Translations under genes and position numbers: made by a program
Shown: piece after piece, positions 45,091-56,775 of the stretch
How positions within the stretch are numbered: position 1 is the first letter of the stretch
Layout of the letters: every line of letters starts with the position of its first letter
The notes under the pieces: model-generated
What the model was told of the DNA's origin: nothing
Databases searched by the model: none
What the model saw: the letters and a program-made list of their open reading frames with translations, nothing else
From: AP-15 sp963788085
GTDB taxonomy: Bacteria; Pseudomonadota; Alphaproteobacteria; ATCC43930; CGMCC-115725
Direction: 5' to 3'
Length of the DNA: 64,000 nt
NCBI GenBank assembly: GCA_963788085.1
Contig: CAWBFS010000027.1
Coordinates: 14,165 to 78,164 of the forward strand

Positions 45091-46365
45091 ATGATTATGA
45101 AGAGCGGAGTTCGATTGGGAAAGCTCGACCGACGGACGATCATCAAGGCGGTAGCTGCCGCTGGTGTCGCGCAATTTGCGGCGCCCTTCGTGCTGACCGC
45201 GCGGGCCGCCGATACCGTCAAAATCGGCCTCGACAACCCGCTGACGGGCACGTTCGCCGCGCTCGGTAAGAACGAGCTGATCGGCGCGCAGCTCGCGATC
45301 GAGCAGATCAACGCCAAGGGCGGCATCCTCGACCGCAAGGTGGATTTGCTGGTAGAGGATTCGACCAGCGGCGACACCGCCACTGCGGTGCAGAAGGCCC
45401 TCAAGCTGATCGACCGCGACAAGGTCGATTTCCTGATCGGCAACATCAACTCGGCGCTGGCGCAAGCGATGGCGAACACCAGCTTCCAGAAGGGCATGTT
45501 CCACATCGTGCCCGGCGGCCACACCGACACCGTCACCGGCACCCAATGCCACTGGAACGTGTTCCGCGTGTGCAACACGACGCGCATGGAGACCAATTCG
45601 GTCTCGAAGCTGCTGCTCGATAGTTACGGCAAAAAATGGTATTTCATCACGACCGACTACGCCTTCGGCCATTCGCTCCAGGAAGGGTTCGAGGCGAGCC
45701 TCAAGCAGGCCAATGGCACCGAGGCGGGTGCAGACTTCACCCCGCTCGGCACCACCGACTTCTCGGCCAATCTGATCAAGGCGCAATCGGCCAACCCTGA
45801 CGCGATCATTCTTCTTCTCGCGGGCGACGACATGATCAACTGCCTCAAGCAGGCGGTGCAGTTCGGGCTAAACAAAAAGTTCCACATCGCCGGCGCGCAG
45901 CAGGAGCTCGAAGTGAACGAGGGCCTGCCGCCCGAGGCGCTGTTCGGTGATTGGGTATTCGAATGGTACTGGAAGCAACCCGGCGTGCCGCATGTGGAGG
46001 AGTTCGTCGCCGACATCCGCAAGCGCAGCGGCGGCAAGGTGCCGACCGCGCGCACCTGGTTCGGCCATACCGCGATCTGGACCTGCAAGCTCGCCGCCGA
46101 GAAGGCGAAATCGCTGGAGGCGATCAAGCTCGCCAAGGCGATGCAGGGCCTCGTCCTGCCGCCGGAAGTGGCGCTGATGCCGAACAATCCTTATTACCGC
46201 GTCGGCGACAACCAATTGATGCCGACGCTCTTCGTCGGCCAATCGCAGCCCGCACCTCAGGGCGGCGATCCGGAAGACCTGTTCAAGGTCACTCAGCTCG
46301 TCAAGGGCGACGAGGCGGCGCTGCCGGTTGACCAGACCGGCTGCAAGATGGAGTGGCCGTCGTAA
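45091..46365 (+). CDS. Branched-chain amino acid-type ABC substrate-binding protein
   Basis: Periplasmic solute receptor of the LivK/type I fold, 424 residues. A twin-arginine-like signal (KLDRRTIIKAVAAAGVAQFA, ending LTARA) precedes the mature start ADTVKIGLDNPLTGTFAALG. Ligand-pocket text follows in GNINSALAQAMANTSF and FITTDYAFGHSLQEGFEASL. The start at 45091 was chosen for GGGAGGAA five bases upstream. It is the first gene of a complete five-gene uptake operon. In alphaproteobacteria such receptors often bind aromatic acids or amides rather than leucine, which would fit the catabolic neighbours. Confidence 0.93.
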   Translation: MIMKSGVRLGKLDRRTIIKAVAAAGVAQFAAPFVLTARAADTVKIGLDNPLTGTFAALGKNELIGAQLAIEQINAKGGILDRKVDLLVEDSTSGDTATAVQKALKLIDRDKVDFLIGNINSALAQAMANTSFQKGMFHIVPGGHTDTVTGTQCHWNVFRVCNTTRMETNSVSKLLLDSYGKKWYFITTDYAFGHSLQEGFEASLKQANGTEAGADFTPLGTTDFSANLIKAQSANPDAIILLLAGDDMINCLKQAVQFGLNKKFHIAGAQQELEVNEGLPPEALFGDWVFEWYWKQPGVPHVEEFVADIRKRSGGKVPTARTWFGHTAIWTCKLAAEKAKSLEAIKLAKAMQGLVLPPEVALMPNNPYYRVGDNQLMPTLFVGQSQPAPQGGDPEDLFKVTQLVKGDEAALPVDQTGCKMEWPS

Positions 46366-46397
46366 CGATGCAGGGCTAGCGGTTTCGTGATCGCCGC

Positions 46398-47264
46398 ATG
46401 ACGCAGCTGCTGCTCTTCAACGTCTTCAACGGGTTGATCATCGGCGCGTTCTACGCGCTGATGGCGCTCGGTCTGTCGTTGATCCTGAACCTGTCCGGGG
46501 TGATCAACTTCGCCCATGGCGGGTTTATGGCGATCGGCGGCTATCTCGCCTACACGCTCTTTCCGTATCTGGGGTTCTGGGGGGCGATGATAGTCTCGCC
46601 CTTCCTCGTCGCGATCATCGGCATCCTGATCGAGCGGGTGCTGATCCGCCGGCTCTACGGCCGCGACCCGCTCTACTCTCTCTTATTGACGTTCGGCCTG
46701 GCCTTTATGATCGAGGACGGCACGCGCTTCATCTGGGGCGCGCAGAGTCTGCCCTATCAGATCCCGAGCTGGCTCGCGGCGCCGTTGAGCAGTGAGTACT
46801 TCTTCCTGACCGGGTATCGCGTGTTCATGATGCTGCTGGTCGCGGCCGCGGTGCTGGGCCTGTTCGTGATCCTGAACTACACGCGACTGGGCTTGCGCAT
46901 CCGCGCCGGGACGCTCGACCTCGAAACCGTCTCTGTGCTGGGCGTCAATGTGCGCGTGTTGCGCAACCTGAATTTCGGCCTCGGGATCTATCTCGCCGGC
47001 CTCGCCGGGGTGCTCGCGATCGGCATGCTCGGGTTGCAGCCGACGATCGGCGACAACCTGATCATGCCGAGCTTCATCGCGATCATCGTCGGCGGGCTCG
47101 GCAGTCTGCCGGGCACCCTCGCGGGAGGATTACTGATCGGCGTCGCCTCGGGCGTCACCAGCGTGTTCTTCCCGTCGGCGAGCGAGGCGGTGATGTATGT
47201 GATGATGGCGGCGGTGCTGATCGTGCGGCCGCGCGGCCTTCTCGGCGAGGAAGGGCGCTTCTGA
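46398..47264 (+). CDS. livH: ABC permease, LivH type
   Basis: First inner-membrane permease of the branched-chain-type transporter, 288 residues. It begins with FNVFNGLIIGAFYALMALGL, followed by NLSGVINFAHGGFMAIGGYL, the LivH landmark. Later SVLGVNVRVLRNLNFGLGIY and FIAIIVGGLGSLPGTLAGGL mark the loop that contacts the ATPase. About eight helices are visible. It lies 32 bp after the receptor, and its last base overlaps the ATG of livM. Confidence 0.94.
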   Translation: MTQLLLFNVFNGLIIGAFYALMALGLSLILNLSGVINFAHGGFMAIGGYLAYTLFPYLGFWGAMIVSPFLVAIIGILIERVLIRRLYGRDPLYSLLLTFGLAFMIEDGTRFIWGAQSLPYQIPSWLAAPLSSEYFFLTGYRVFMMLLVAAAVLGLFVILNYTRLGLRIRAGTLDLETVSVLGVNVRVLRNLNFGLGIYLAGLAGVLAIGMLGLQPTIGDNLIMPSFIAIIVGGLGSLPGTLAGGLLIGVASGVTSVFFPSASEAVMYVMMAAVLIVRPRGLLGEEGRF

Positions 47265-48210
47265 TGCCGAGACTCGACAAGCGTGCCGGCGACGTTTTGA
47301 TCTGGTTTCTGCTGCTGACCGTCCCCTATTGGCTGCCGCTGGCAGGCAGCTATGTCGAACTCGGGACCCACGTCGTCGTCTATGCGCTGGCAGCGATGGC
47401 GCTCAATTTCCTGCTCGGCTACACCGGCGTCCTCTCATTCGGCCACGCCGCTTATTTCGGCCTTGGTGCCTACGGCGCCGCAATGACGATCAAATACCTC
47501 TATCCCAGCACGCCGTTGGGCATGCTGGTCGGGGTCATCGTCGGCACGGCGGCGGCGGGGGTCATCGGGCTGATGATCGTACGGCTGCGCGGCGTCTATT
47601 TCGCGATGTGCACGATCGCGTTCGGGCAGGTGTTCTACTTCATCGCCTTCCAGTGGCGCACCGCGACCGGCGGCGACGATGGGGTCAGCGCCTGGCACCG
47701 CGTGCCGCTCGACCTCGGGGTCGCGAGCGTCGACATCCTCAACAATCCCAAGGCGTTTTATTACTTCGTGCTGGCGGTGTTCGCGATCTGCGCGGCGGCG
47801 ATGGCGTTACTGCTGCGCTCGCCGTTCGGCCGCACCTTGCTGGCGATCCGCGAGAACGAGCGACGCGCGCGCTTTCTCGGCATCCCGGTGGACCGGCACA
47901 TCTGGATGTCCTGGGTCATCTCCTGCTTTTTCGTCAGCGTCGCCGGCGCGCTCTTCGCGTTGATGAACAATTTCGTCGATCCGCGCGCATTGCGCTGGGA
48001 CCAGTCGGGCAATTTCGTGATCATGGCCGTGCTCGGCGGCATGCGCTCGTTCTGGGGTCCGCTGATCGGCGCTGCGATCTTTCTTGTGCTGCAGGACTAC
48101 ATTTCGAGCCACACCGAGAACTGGATGTCATTCATCGGCCTGTTTTTCGTGCTGATCGTGCTGTTCTTCCCGCGCGGCGTCCTCGGCATCATGCGCCGCA
48201 GACCGGCGTC

Positions 48211-48214
<4 letters not shown>
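47264..48214 (+). CDS. livM: ABC permease, LivM type
   Basis: Second permease, 316 residues. The LivM landmark FLLGYTGVLSFGHAAYFGLG is at residue 50, and the ATPase-contacting region reads RENERRARFLGIPVDRH. The C-terminal AVLGGMRSFWGPLIGAAIFL is conserved. Nine or so hydrophobic spans are visible. It overlaps livH by one base and livG by four bases, as expected for tight translational coupling. Confidence 0.94.
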
Positions 48215-48956
<742 letters not shown>

Positions 48957-48960
<4 letters not shown>

Positions 48961-49691
48961 GCAAACCGGTGCTGGCCGCGGAAGGCCTGCACACCTTCTA
49001 TGGCAAAAGCCACATTTTGCACGGCATTGGCCTCGAACTGCGCGAGGGCGAGATCGTGACCCTGCTGGGCCGCAATGGCGCCGGCAAGAGCACGACCTTG
49101 CGCAGTCTGGTGGGGCTCACTCCGCCGCGCGACGGCGCGGTGCGCATTTTCGGCCATACGACGACCGATTGGCCGCCTTACCGGATCGCCGCGCTCGGCG
49201 TCGGCTATGTCCCGGAGGGGCGGCGCATCTTTCCCAACTTGACGGTCGACGAGAATCTGATGGTCCCGCTCGAACGGCCGGGGCCATGGAATATCGCGCG
49301 CATCCATGCGCTGTTTCCGCGTCTCGCCGAGCGCCGCGGCAACAAGGGCCGTCAGCTCTCGGGGGGCGAGCAGGAGATGCTGGCGATCGCCCGCGCGCTG
49401 ATCCTCAATCCGAAGCTGCTGATACTCGACGAGCCGTCGCAGGGCCTCGCTCCGCTGATCGTGCGGGAGGTCTTCAAGGTCGTCGCCTCGGCGCGCGAGG
49501 AGGGGATCTCGATCCTGCTGGTCGAGCAGAACGTGCGCGCGGCGACCGAAATTGCCGACCGCGTCTATGTACTGGACGACGGGCGCGTAGTGTTTTCCGG
49601 CGCGGCCGGCGAATTCGCCAAAGACGAGGCTCGTGTTCGTGCACTGGCGGGCGCCAGCGCCGAAGCCTGGGCCGGCGCCGAAGCGGAATAG
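48957..49691 (+). CDS. livF: ABC ATPase, LivF type
   Basis: Second ATP-binding subunit, 244 residues. Walker A is LGRNGAGKSTTLRSLVGL, the signature is RQLSGGEQEMLAIARAL, Walker B is LLILDEPSQGLAPLIV and the switch region is ISILLVEQNVRAATEIADR. VGYVPEGRRIFPNLTVDENL is a LivF marker. The C-terminus is Ala/Glu-rich (AGASAEAWAGAEAE). It closes the uptake operon; no enzyme gene follows on the same strand. Confidence 0.94.
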
Positions 49692-49721
49692 CTGTTTCGG
49701 CGCCGCCGCCGGGCCCGCCGG

Positions 49722-49943
49722 CTAACGTCCCGAACCGTAACGCCGGGTCGACGCTCCGGTCGACCAGCGCTCGGCTTCGAGCCGCTGTCGGCTCTCGCTC
49801 GCTTTCAAGAGGCTGCGGCCGCCGGAAGCGGCAGGGTCGGGATCACGGCTTTCTTTCTTGGGGGCTGGTGCGCGCTCCCGGCGGAGTTCCTCCATACGCG
49901 CACGGATCGTCGCAAAGTCGTCGGCAGCGCGAGGTCTGGTCAC
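49722..49943 (-). CDS. Small conserved hypothetical protein
   Basis: A 73-residue, highly charged protein starting TRPRAADDFATIRARMEEL followed by RRERAPAPKKES. A GTG start ending at 49943 has a GGAGGAG site five bases upstream. The N-terminal helix DFATIRARMEELRRER occurs in many small alphaproteobacterial proteins of unknown role. The C-terminal half is probably unstructured. It lies convergent to livF. Confidence 0.65.
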   Translation of the reverse strand: MTRPRAADDFATIRARMEELRRERAPAPKKESRDPDPAASGGRSLLKASESRQRLEAERWSTGASTRRYGSGR

Positions 49944-50063
49944 GTCTCCTCCTTAAAAGCTTCGTCGAGCTTCGATGCGGCTCGAGTGGTTTATGGGTTG
50001 GGCGGCCGATGGACTGGCCTGCCCGCACCCTTGCGCACCGAAGGGCCTCGAAGCAAGGGGAAA

Positions 50064-52161
50064 TCACGGAACCGAGTCGAGAAGATCGTATGCCTCGTCG
50101 ATGAGACGGGCTGCCGCTGCTCGATCGATGGGGCGATACTTGAAGGCGGCCGCCTCGAGCATCTCGATCATCTCGCCCGCGATCTGGTTGCGTTGCGCGG
50201 TGATCCGGTCGAGGCGCGCCTCGAGCCTCGCATAGGTCGCATCGTCTCCTTCGAGCGCGGTTGTCGAGATCCCGGTCAAAGTCCGGGCGCCCAACGCGCC
50301 GCGCGGCGCGTTGATCTGCTTATAAGCTTCGGCCAGAGCCGACAGCACGTCCTGATGCTGACGCAGGGAATTGGGGACTGCCTCGTCGTCGAGCGCCTCG
50401 AACAGCACGCGACCGTCATGCGCGTAGTCGTCCTTGAGCCCGGCCAGGCTCAGGATCGTCGGCCGGGTATCGGTATGGTCGCTGAAGATTTCGCCGAACC
50501 GGCCTTTGCTGAGTACGCCGGGACCGACCATGCCGAGCCAGGTATGGGTGATCTGGTTCTGGAAATCGCCGTGGTTCCACGCAAAGCCGGATTGTTCGAC
50601 GAAACAGCTCGCGGCGTTTTGTTGCGGTGTGCACGGCGGCGACGTAGTCCCCGTCGCAGAGAGGAAGTAATCGGGATTGGCAAACAGGATGAAGTTGGGC
50701 GTCCGATTGGGGTCAGCGGTGATCATGTGCAAGAGGTCCTGCTCGGCATAATCGGCCAGCGCCTGGGTCACGCGATTGGTGCTGCCATTGGGTCCAGCGA
50801 CGATATCGAACCCGAGGAGCGCACCCGCTTCACGTTCGAGCTTGCGCGTCGCGGGGTCCGTCTGGCCGGGATTGCCGTTGATGTAAAAGGTCGGCGCGTC
50901 GTCGCTGTGCACGCGAAACGGCGTCGTGTCGCCGAACTCGGTGGCAAACACCAAGCTCAGATCCGCGTCGATCTCGCCCTTTTTGGTATAGGTGCAAGGC
51001 GTGGTGACGCCGTCGCAATTGGCCGGCGAAGGCGGCCCGCCGACGAAATGGTCGTTTTCGTCGGCGGTGATGACGAACAGCGTATTGTCCTTGGTGATGC
51101 CGTCCTTGGCGAGACGTGCAAAGAACTGGCCGAACGCCTTGTCGTACGCCTTCAGCTGTGTGACATAACCCGGCCTCTCCGGGCCCGAAGGTTTCTTCCG
51201 TCGAGGTGCTGACGCCGGAAAGCGCCTGACCCTGATTGTCGTGGGCATCCTCGATGTAGCCGTAGACAACGGGCACCCCCGCCTCGAGCATTGTCGCGAG
51301 ATAGCCCAAGGTCTGTGATGGCGATGGATCGAAGCCCGGGAATCCGGGATTGCCGTTACTGTCGGCGATCACATTACCGTCGAGATCCGTGACCGGGCCG
51401 CTCGGCGAGATCTGGGGCTGCACATTGGCGTTGCCAAAGAGGGCGCTGAACCCGGAATAGCCTCCAGGCTCGTCCGGCAAGAGGTCGGGCGCGCTGTTCT
51501 TCGCGCATAGCGGGCTTCCCTCAGTGCAATGAACAGCGATGCCCTCGAAATCGGCGACCGCCTTGTCGTGGTTGCTGGCCGCCTCCATGGCTTGCGGCGA
51601 ATTGGGACCGAACACGTTGTTGATGTCGCTGGTGACGTTCTCGAATTCGATATTGGCGATCGAGAAGGCGCCGACGTCGCAGCCGGCGCGGGTGAAGGGC
51701 ACCCATGGCGCCGGAGCATTCTTGCCGCGCTGGTCGAGCATTTCCGGTAACCCGTCGGCCAATACGTCGGTCCAGTAGGTGAAGGAGCTCGGGAAGCTTG
51801 CGACGCCGTTCTGGCCGAAGAGGCCGAAGCTGTTGCCGATCGCGACGCCGAACTTGTCGCCATAAACGCCGGTCAGCGACGTCACGATATCCACCGATGT
51901 GTGCGAGATGAGCGGCGTGTGGTGGTTGGTGAAAAGCGTGCCGTCGCCTTCGAGGAAATTCAGCAGATTGGGAATCTGCTCGAGGTCGGACGGCACGTTC
52001 GGGTTGTCGCGGCGGAGGTGAACATTGTCGAATTGGATGTAAACGATGCGCTGAATGCCGTTGCCGAGCTTGCAGCCATTGCTACTCGTGGCGGCGCTCG
52101 CCGGCTGGCCGAGCACTACGGCCGTCGCCGCGGCGACGGCAACGAGAACCATGCCTTTCAT
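50064..52161 (-). CDS. Secreted alkaline-phosphatase-superfamily hydrolase, one frameshift
   Basis: Exported phosphodiesterase/phosphatase-like protein of about 698 residues. A signal peptide (KGMVLVAVAAATAVVLG, cut after ASA) precedes IQRIVYIQFDNVHLRRDNPN, the metal-binding Asp of the superfamily. Next come HHTPLISHTSVDIVTSLTGV (the position of the Ser/Thr nucleophile) and, in the second half, FVITADENDHFVGG (Asp and His ligands). AHDNQGQALSGVS and YDKAFGQFFARLAKDG are split by one frameshift near 51180. Start 52161 follows GGGGGAGCCC. It probably hydrolyses phosphate esters outside the inner membrane; the substrate is unknown. The TetR gene at 52396 is divergent. Confidence 0.82.
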
Positions 52162-52395
52162 CTTCGGGCTCCCCCAATTCGTCTCTGTGATGGAACGGCG
52201 CGAGTTCGCCACGCCGGGGGGGGAACCTAATCGGGGAGTGTTACGGTTCAGGGTCAGAAAAGTTAAAGCACCGTGACCGCGCAGAGTTCACGAAATCGTT
52301 GCGCGCCGTCATGACGAATGGACTTGCATGGGAAGGGCCTTCGAGCCACCTGCAACACAAGCGTCCCAAGCCGGCTGATCGGGAGACGATCGAGG

Positions 52396-53004
52396 ATGGC
52401 CACACTAGACGACATCGTTTCGGCAGCGGCGAAGGTGTTTCGGACCAAAGGCTATCATGCCGCCACGGTCCGCGACATCGCCGAGGAGGTCGGCATCCTC
52501 AAGGGCAGCCTCTACCACCATTTCGACAGCAAGGAGGACTTGCTCTACCTCGTCGTCAAAGAGCCGATCGCGCAAATGTTCCGCACGATAAGCGAGATCG
52601 CCGCCGCCGACGGGACCGCGACGGAAAAGCTGCAGTGGGCGATCTCGGCGCATCTCGAAGCCTTCGACCGCCATTATCCGCACCTCTTCGTCTACCTGCG
52701 CGAGCGCGAGTTGGTAAAGCGCCGCTTTCGCGAAATGATCGGCTTTTCACCGAAAGAATACGAGCGTTGCTGGCAGCAGATCATTCGCGAAGGCGTCGAG
52801 GCCGGCGAGTTCCGCGCCGAGCTCGACATTCAGGTCGCCTCCTACGGCCTCTTGGGAATGCTGAACTGGCTTTACAAATGGTACGACCCGCAGGGCCGGC
52901 TCAGCGTGCAGGAGGTGGCGGAGCAATTCACCTCGCTCGCGCTCGCCGGCCTCGCCGCCGCCCCCGCCGCGCCCCGCCGCAAGCGCACCAAACCATCTCA
53001 CTAA
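52396..53004 (+). CDS. TetR-family transcriptional regulator
   Basis: DNA-binding repressor of 202 residues. The helix-turn-helix is DDIVSAAAKVFRTKGYHAAT followed by VRDIAEEVGILKGSLYHHF, a textbook TetR domain. The C-terminal ligand domain includes FVYLRERELVKRRFREMIGF and MLNWLYKWYDPQGRLSVQEV, typical of the KstR/FadR-like TetR_C group that senses acyl-CoAs. The frame is open to a TTG-like start at 52318. It is divergent from the secreted hydrolase and may regulate it or itself. Confidence 0.92.
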   Translation: MATLDDIVSAAAKVFRTKGYHAATVRDIAEEVGILKGSLYHHFDSKEDLLYLVVKEPIAQMFRTISEIAAADGTATEKLQWAISAHLEAFDRHYPHLFVYLRERELVKRRFREMIGFSPKEYERCWQQIIREGVEAGEFRAELDIQVASYGLLGMLNWLYKWYDPQGRLSVQEVAEQFTSLALAGLAAAPAAPRRKRTKPSH

Positions 53005-53133
53005 CCCATATCCCGCTCGCCCCGCTTGCGGAGCACGAGCGCCAGACCGCTCGGCCGCCTCGCCCCACTGAACGCGCAGTCCAGCCATAGGAGGCTACCG
53101 CGGCGATTTGCCGTACGACCGAACAAGCGGTAC

Positions 53134-53150
53134 ATTCGTAATTTACGAAT
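53134..53150. promoter_or_regulatory. 17-bp perfect palindrome upstream of the AbrB-PIN operon
   Basis: ATTCGTAATTTACGAAT has 8-bp arms around one central base and lies 47 bp before the antitoxin ATG. It is AT-rich in a GC-rich surrounding. It is the likely operator bound by the AbrB-type antitoxin for autoregulation. Confidence 0.75.
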
Positions 53151-53196
53151 TTCTGATTCGAAAGGGATTGGCCATCTGTATCGAGGAGAACTGTTT

Positions 53197-53430
53197 ATGA
53201 CGCTCGTTAAGGTCCGCCGCGCGGCCCAGATCACCCTACCGCGGGATATACGAGAAGCGGCTAGGCTCGAAGAAGGCGACTACCTCGAGGCAGAGGTGAC
53301 AGAGAGCGGGGCGATCCTGCTGAAACCCGTCGCCATTGCCAGGCCGGAGCCTACCCCCGAACAGGAAGCCGAAATTCTGGCTGCCGTGGATGAGGCCAGA
53401 AGCTTCTATGCCGAAAAGCGCCGTCGTTGA
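53197..53430 (+). CDS. AbrB/SpoVT-type antitoxin
   Basis: A 77-residue swapped-hairpin DNA-binding protein. TLVKVRRAAQITLPRDIREA followed by LEEGDYLEAEVTESGAILLK is the AbrB-like domain; the C-terminal tail (PEPTPEQEAEILAAVDEARS) should wrap the toxin. The ribosome site GAGGAGAA is seven bases before the ATG at 53197. It overlaps the PIN toxin gene by 23 bases, so the two are translated together. Confidence 0.9.
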   Translation: MTLVKVRRAAQITLPRDIREAARLEEGDYLEAEVTESGAILLKPVAIARPEPTPEQEAEILAAVDEARSFYAEKRRR

Positions 53431-53836
53431 TGCTTCTGTTCTTGTCAGCGCCTTCCTGTTTCCCGAAAGCGTAGCCGGGCATGTCGTAAAGCTTGCCTAC
53501 CAGGGCAAATACGTTCTGCATCTCTCGCCGCTGCTCCTCGATGAAACCCGATATGCTCTTCTTTCTACCCGCCTGCGGGCCATCCACGGCCGCAGGGACG
53601 AGGCGGTCCTTGCGCGGTTCACGGAATTGGAAAGGCTCGGCAGGCTATTTACCGCTCCGCTGCCCGAGATTGGCTCGGTCTGCCGCGATCCCAATGATGA
53701 TCACGACATCGCCACCGCTCTGGCGCTCAACGCCGACGTTATCGTAACCGGCGACAAGGACTTGCTGGCGCTCAGCCGGTACCGATCAATTCGCATCCTC
53801 ACCGCCCGGGCCTTCCTGGCCGAACTCGGCGGTTGA
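53408..53836 (+). CDS. PIN-domain toxin
   Basis: Ribonuclease toxin of 142 residues in the PIN family. The four acidic positions are visible in AVVDASVLVSAFLFPE, LLLDETRYALLS, DPNDDHDIATALALNADVIV and TGDKDLLALSRYRSI. The length and the motif order fit stand-alone PIN toxins that cleave tRNA or mRNA. The start at 53408 lies inside the antitoxin gene. This TA pair borders the restriction gene and the integrase, a common arrangement in genomic islands. Confidence 0.92.
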   Translation: MPKSAVVDASVLVSAFLFPESVAGHVVKLAYQGKYVLHLSPLLLDETRYALLSTRLRAIHGRRDEAVLARFTELERLGRLFTAPLPEIGSVCRDPNDDHDIATALALNADVIVTGDKDLLALSRYRSIRILTARAFLAELGG

Positions 53837-53893
53837 GGCTCAAAGATCGCCGCTGAGCCATGGCGGAGGAGCCGACGCGCTGTTCAGCCCCGG

Positions 53894-56775
53894 CTACGGC
53901 CCAGCCGCGGCGCGCTCGCGGTTGAGCTCAAGCAACCGCGCCAGCGCGTCCTCCTCGCTGATATCGGCGTGCCATCCATAGGCCGCGGCGACCGCGGCGT
54001 CGAGCTCGCGATGCGCGTTGTCGAGCCAGGCCGGCCGCTCGTTGTAGAGATTTGTCAAGGTGCGTTTCTTGAGGATCGCGGCGGCCTTCGGGCTGACCGG
54101 GACGATGCGGTCGGGAAAGCCCGGCACCACCTCCGGCACGCGCTGGACGAGATCGGACGGGTTCAGCCAAGCTTCGCGGAATTCGTTGAGCCGCCGCGCC
54201 GCCACCTCGATGGCGCCTGCCACCGGCCGCGTCCGCGCTTGCTCCGCGTCCACATCCGGCGTCATCCTCTCCGGGAAGGGGAAGGTCGCGAACGTGGTCG
54301 TGTGCGTGTAGCGCGGGCGGTCTTCCAGGTCTCCGCCCTTCCGCAGCGCCCAGGAAGCCTGGAAGCGGTTTTGCAGCAGCCCGAACATCAAATCGTCCTC
54401 GCGGGGGATAACGATGAGGTTCTTGTCGGGAAGCACCGGATACGAGAGCCACACGAAGGTTCGATACTGGGCGTATTCTGGCGTAACGATATACCGGGTG
54501 AGCTTCTCAATCCGCGAGCGCATCTCGGGACGAGGCCAATGCGGCTCCCACCATCGAGGTCCTGCGCGTTCTCCCAGTGCTTGCCTCAGCTGCTGAACAG
54601 TCCTGCCCTCGTCATCTTTCGTCGTGCTCAGGTGCCGAAATGGGCTGGCGAACAGTGCCGTCTCCGCCTCTGATAGCCGGAGCGGCAAGTCGATTAACCA
54701 CATGTCGCGCGGCCGTCCGGTTAGGTCGTCCCCGTTCCAGTAGGGTTTCAGGACCTCTAGATTGCCGCAGCCGTTCGGGTTCACCGGCTCGACCATCCAA
54801 TCCCGCGCGATGTCGCCGGGTACGTCGAAGGGTCCGCTCTTCTGTATGCCGAGGAAGGCGCTGTTGCGGTTCTCCCGCAGCGGCCCGGCCAGCGTCAGGT
54901 TGAGACCCGTCGTCAGGTCGGGAATGATCTGGTCAGCCTCTTCGCCATCCAACCTCGCCGGCGCGCCGCCGTTTTCACCAAAGCACACAAGCGACACGTC
55001 AACCGCCGCTCCATCGAGTTTCCACTGCTGCTCCGGCCAAGCCGCGAAGATGCGCGTTGTTGCAGCTATCCGGCGCATCACCGGCAGGTTGGTGTTCTTG
55101 CGGATCGAGTTGGTTGCGACTAAGCCGGCGCACCTTGTCACACCCTGCTCAATCAGCGCACGCGCCTTCTCGAACCAATAGCACACAAGGTCGGTGAACC
55201 CAGGCAGGCGCCCTCAAAGGCGGATCTGAGCCGCTCTGTCTCCTCGCGACCGAGCTGGCCTTTCCTTAGCTTCGCGCCCAAAAACGGCGGGTTGCCGATT
55301 ATCACCTCGGCCTCGGGCCAGGCGGCCTCGGTGCCGTCCTGGTTCAGGATCGCGTCGCGGCATTCGATCGTGTCGAGCGGCTTCAGGATCGGATTGCGGC
55401 CGACATCGAAGCCGTTGCGTCGCATCCATTGGATCTGCGCCGATCCACACCGTCACCCGTGCCAATTCGGCGGCGTAGGGGTTGATCTCGATGCCCTTGA
55501 CCGCCTCCGGGCCGATGCGCGGAAACTCTCGCGCCAACCCCAAGATCTCGGCCTCGATCGCGACACGGTGCGCGATGTCTTTGAGAGCCAGCAGCGCCAG
55601 ATAGAGGAAATTGCCCGAGCCGCAGGCCGGGTCGAGCAGCGGAACGCGCAGCCGGTCGAGCAGGCTCGGCAGAGCGTCTTGGCCTCGTTCAAGAACCGCG
55701 TGCGCTGCGCCGCCTGCCCACGCCGGCCGGCGCGGCCGAGATCACCGGCGATCTCCGCCTGTCGCGTCAGGTTTTTCGATCTCGGCACGCGTTGTCGCCC
55801 ATTCGGCAAGCCAATGGCGGACGATGACCGGCTCGACAATCAGCATGATCTTGTCGCGGTCGGTGTAATGCGCGCCCAGTTGGCTGCGCTTGTCGGGATC
55901 GAGCCCGCGCTCGAAGAGGGTCCTGAAAATGCTGGGGTCGATCTCGGCCCAGTCGCGCGCCGCTGCTTCACGCACCAGCGCGATGTCTTCGCGGGTCAGC
56001 GGCAATGCGTTGTCGTCGTCAAAGAGGCCGCCGTTGAACCACGCGACCCGCTCGAACCCGATCTTGCCGCCGCCCTGCATCGCCGCGAACAATGACAAGG
56101 CCAGCGCCTGGAACTCACCCGGCGAGCGCGCCACGCTGTCGAGCATTCGGCCGAACATCTTGCTCGGCAGCAGATCGACGTCCTCGGCGAACATGCAGAA
56201 AACGAGCCGATTGATGAAATGGGCGACCATCTGCGAGGGGTGGCCGCGGTCGCGCAAGCGCTGGGCGAGGCGAGCGAACTCGGCGACCGCTTGTTCGGTC
56301 AAGGCTTGTCGCGTCAGCCCAGGCTTCAGCTGCTCCGGATCGGTAAAGGCCCATTTGAGCCAGCGCAGCTTTCGAGGATTGGCTAGCTCCTCGAGCCCGA
56401 TCTCGTAAGTATGGCTGACGGTATTCGTCCAATTGGTATGGATCTCGAACCGCGCGAGATCGCAGACGATCAGTAGCGGCGGGTTTTCGAGGGCCGGCGC
56501 ATAGCGCTGGAGCTGGGCGAAGGCTGCCCTCAGATCCTTGCCCTTGCTCTTGTATTCCCAGCCGAAACGCTCGCGCTTCCAGACATCGGCCCAGCCTTCT
56601 CCGCCGGTCGTCTTGGTGGCGCCCTTCTCAAAGGCGTACCACTCGCCCTTCGGGTCGGCGGTGGTCGGCGGCTCCTCGCCGAGGAGATCACACAGATCGC
56701 GGAAATGCGACTGTGCGGCGGCGCGCTCGGTCAGGTCGGCCGAGCGCCATCTGGCGATGAAGTAGCAGCGAGCAT
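53894..56775 (-). CDS. MmeI-like type II restriction-modification enzyme, several frameshifts
   Basis: A single large protein of about 950 residues combining nuclease, methyltransferase and target-recognition parts. The N-terminus (FIARWRSADLTERAAAQSHF, ADVWKRERFGWEYKSKGKDL) carries the E-x-K nuclease site of the MmeI group. Next is a helical spacer (MVAHFINRLVFCMFAEDVDL), then SAM motif I DPACGSGNFLYLAL, KGIEINPYAAELARVTVWIG and methylation motif IV IIGNPPFLGAK. A target-recognition/C-terminal part follows (LSYPVLPDKNLIVIPREDDL, HTTTFATFPFPERMTPDV). Frames change near 56300, 55750, 55690, 55560, 55440 and 55190. Family text resumes each time, so error and decay cannot be separated. The start is unclear. 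Such enzymes methylate and cut foreign DNA. Confidence 0.85.
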
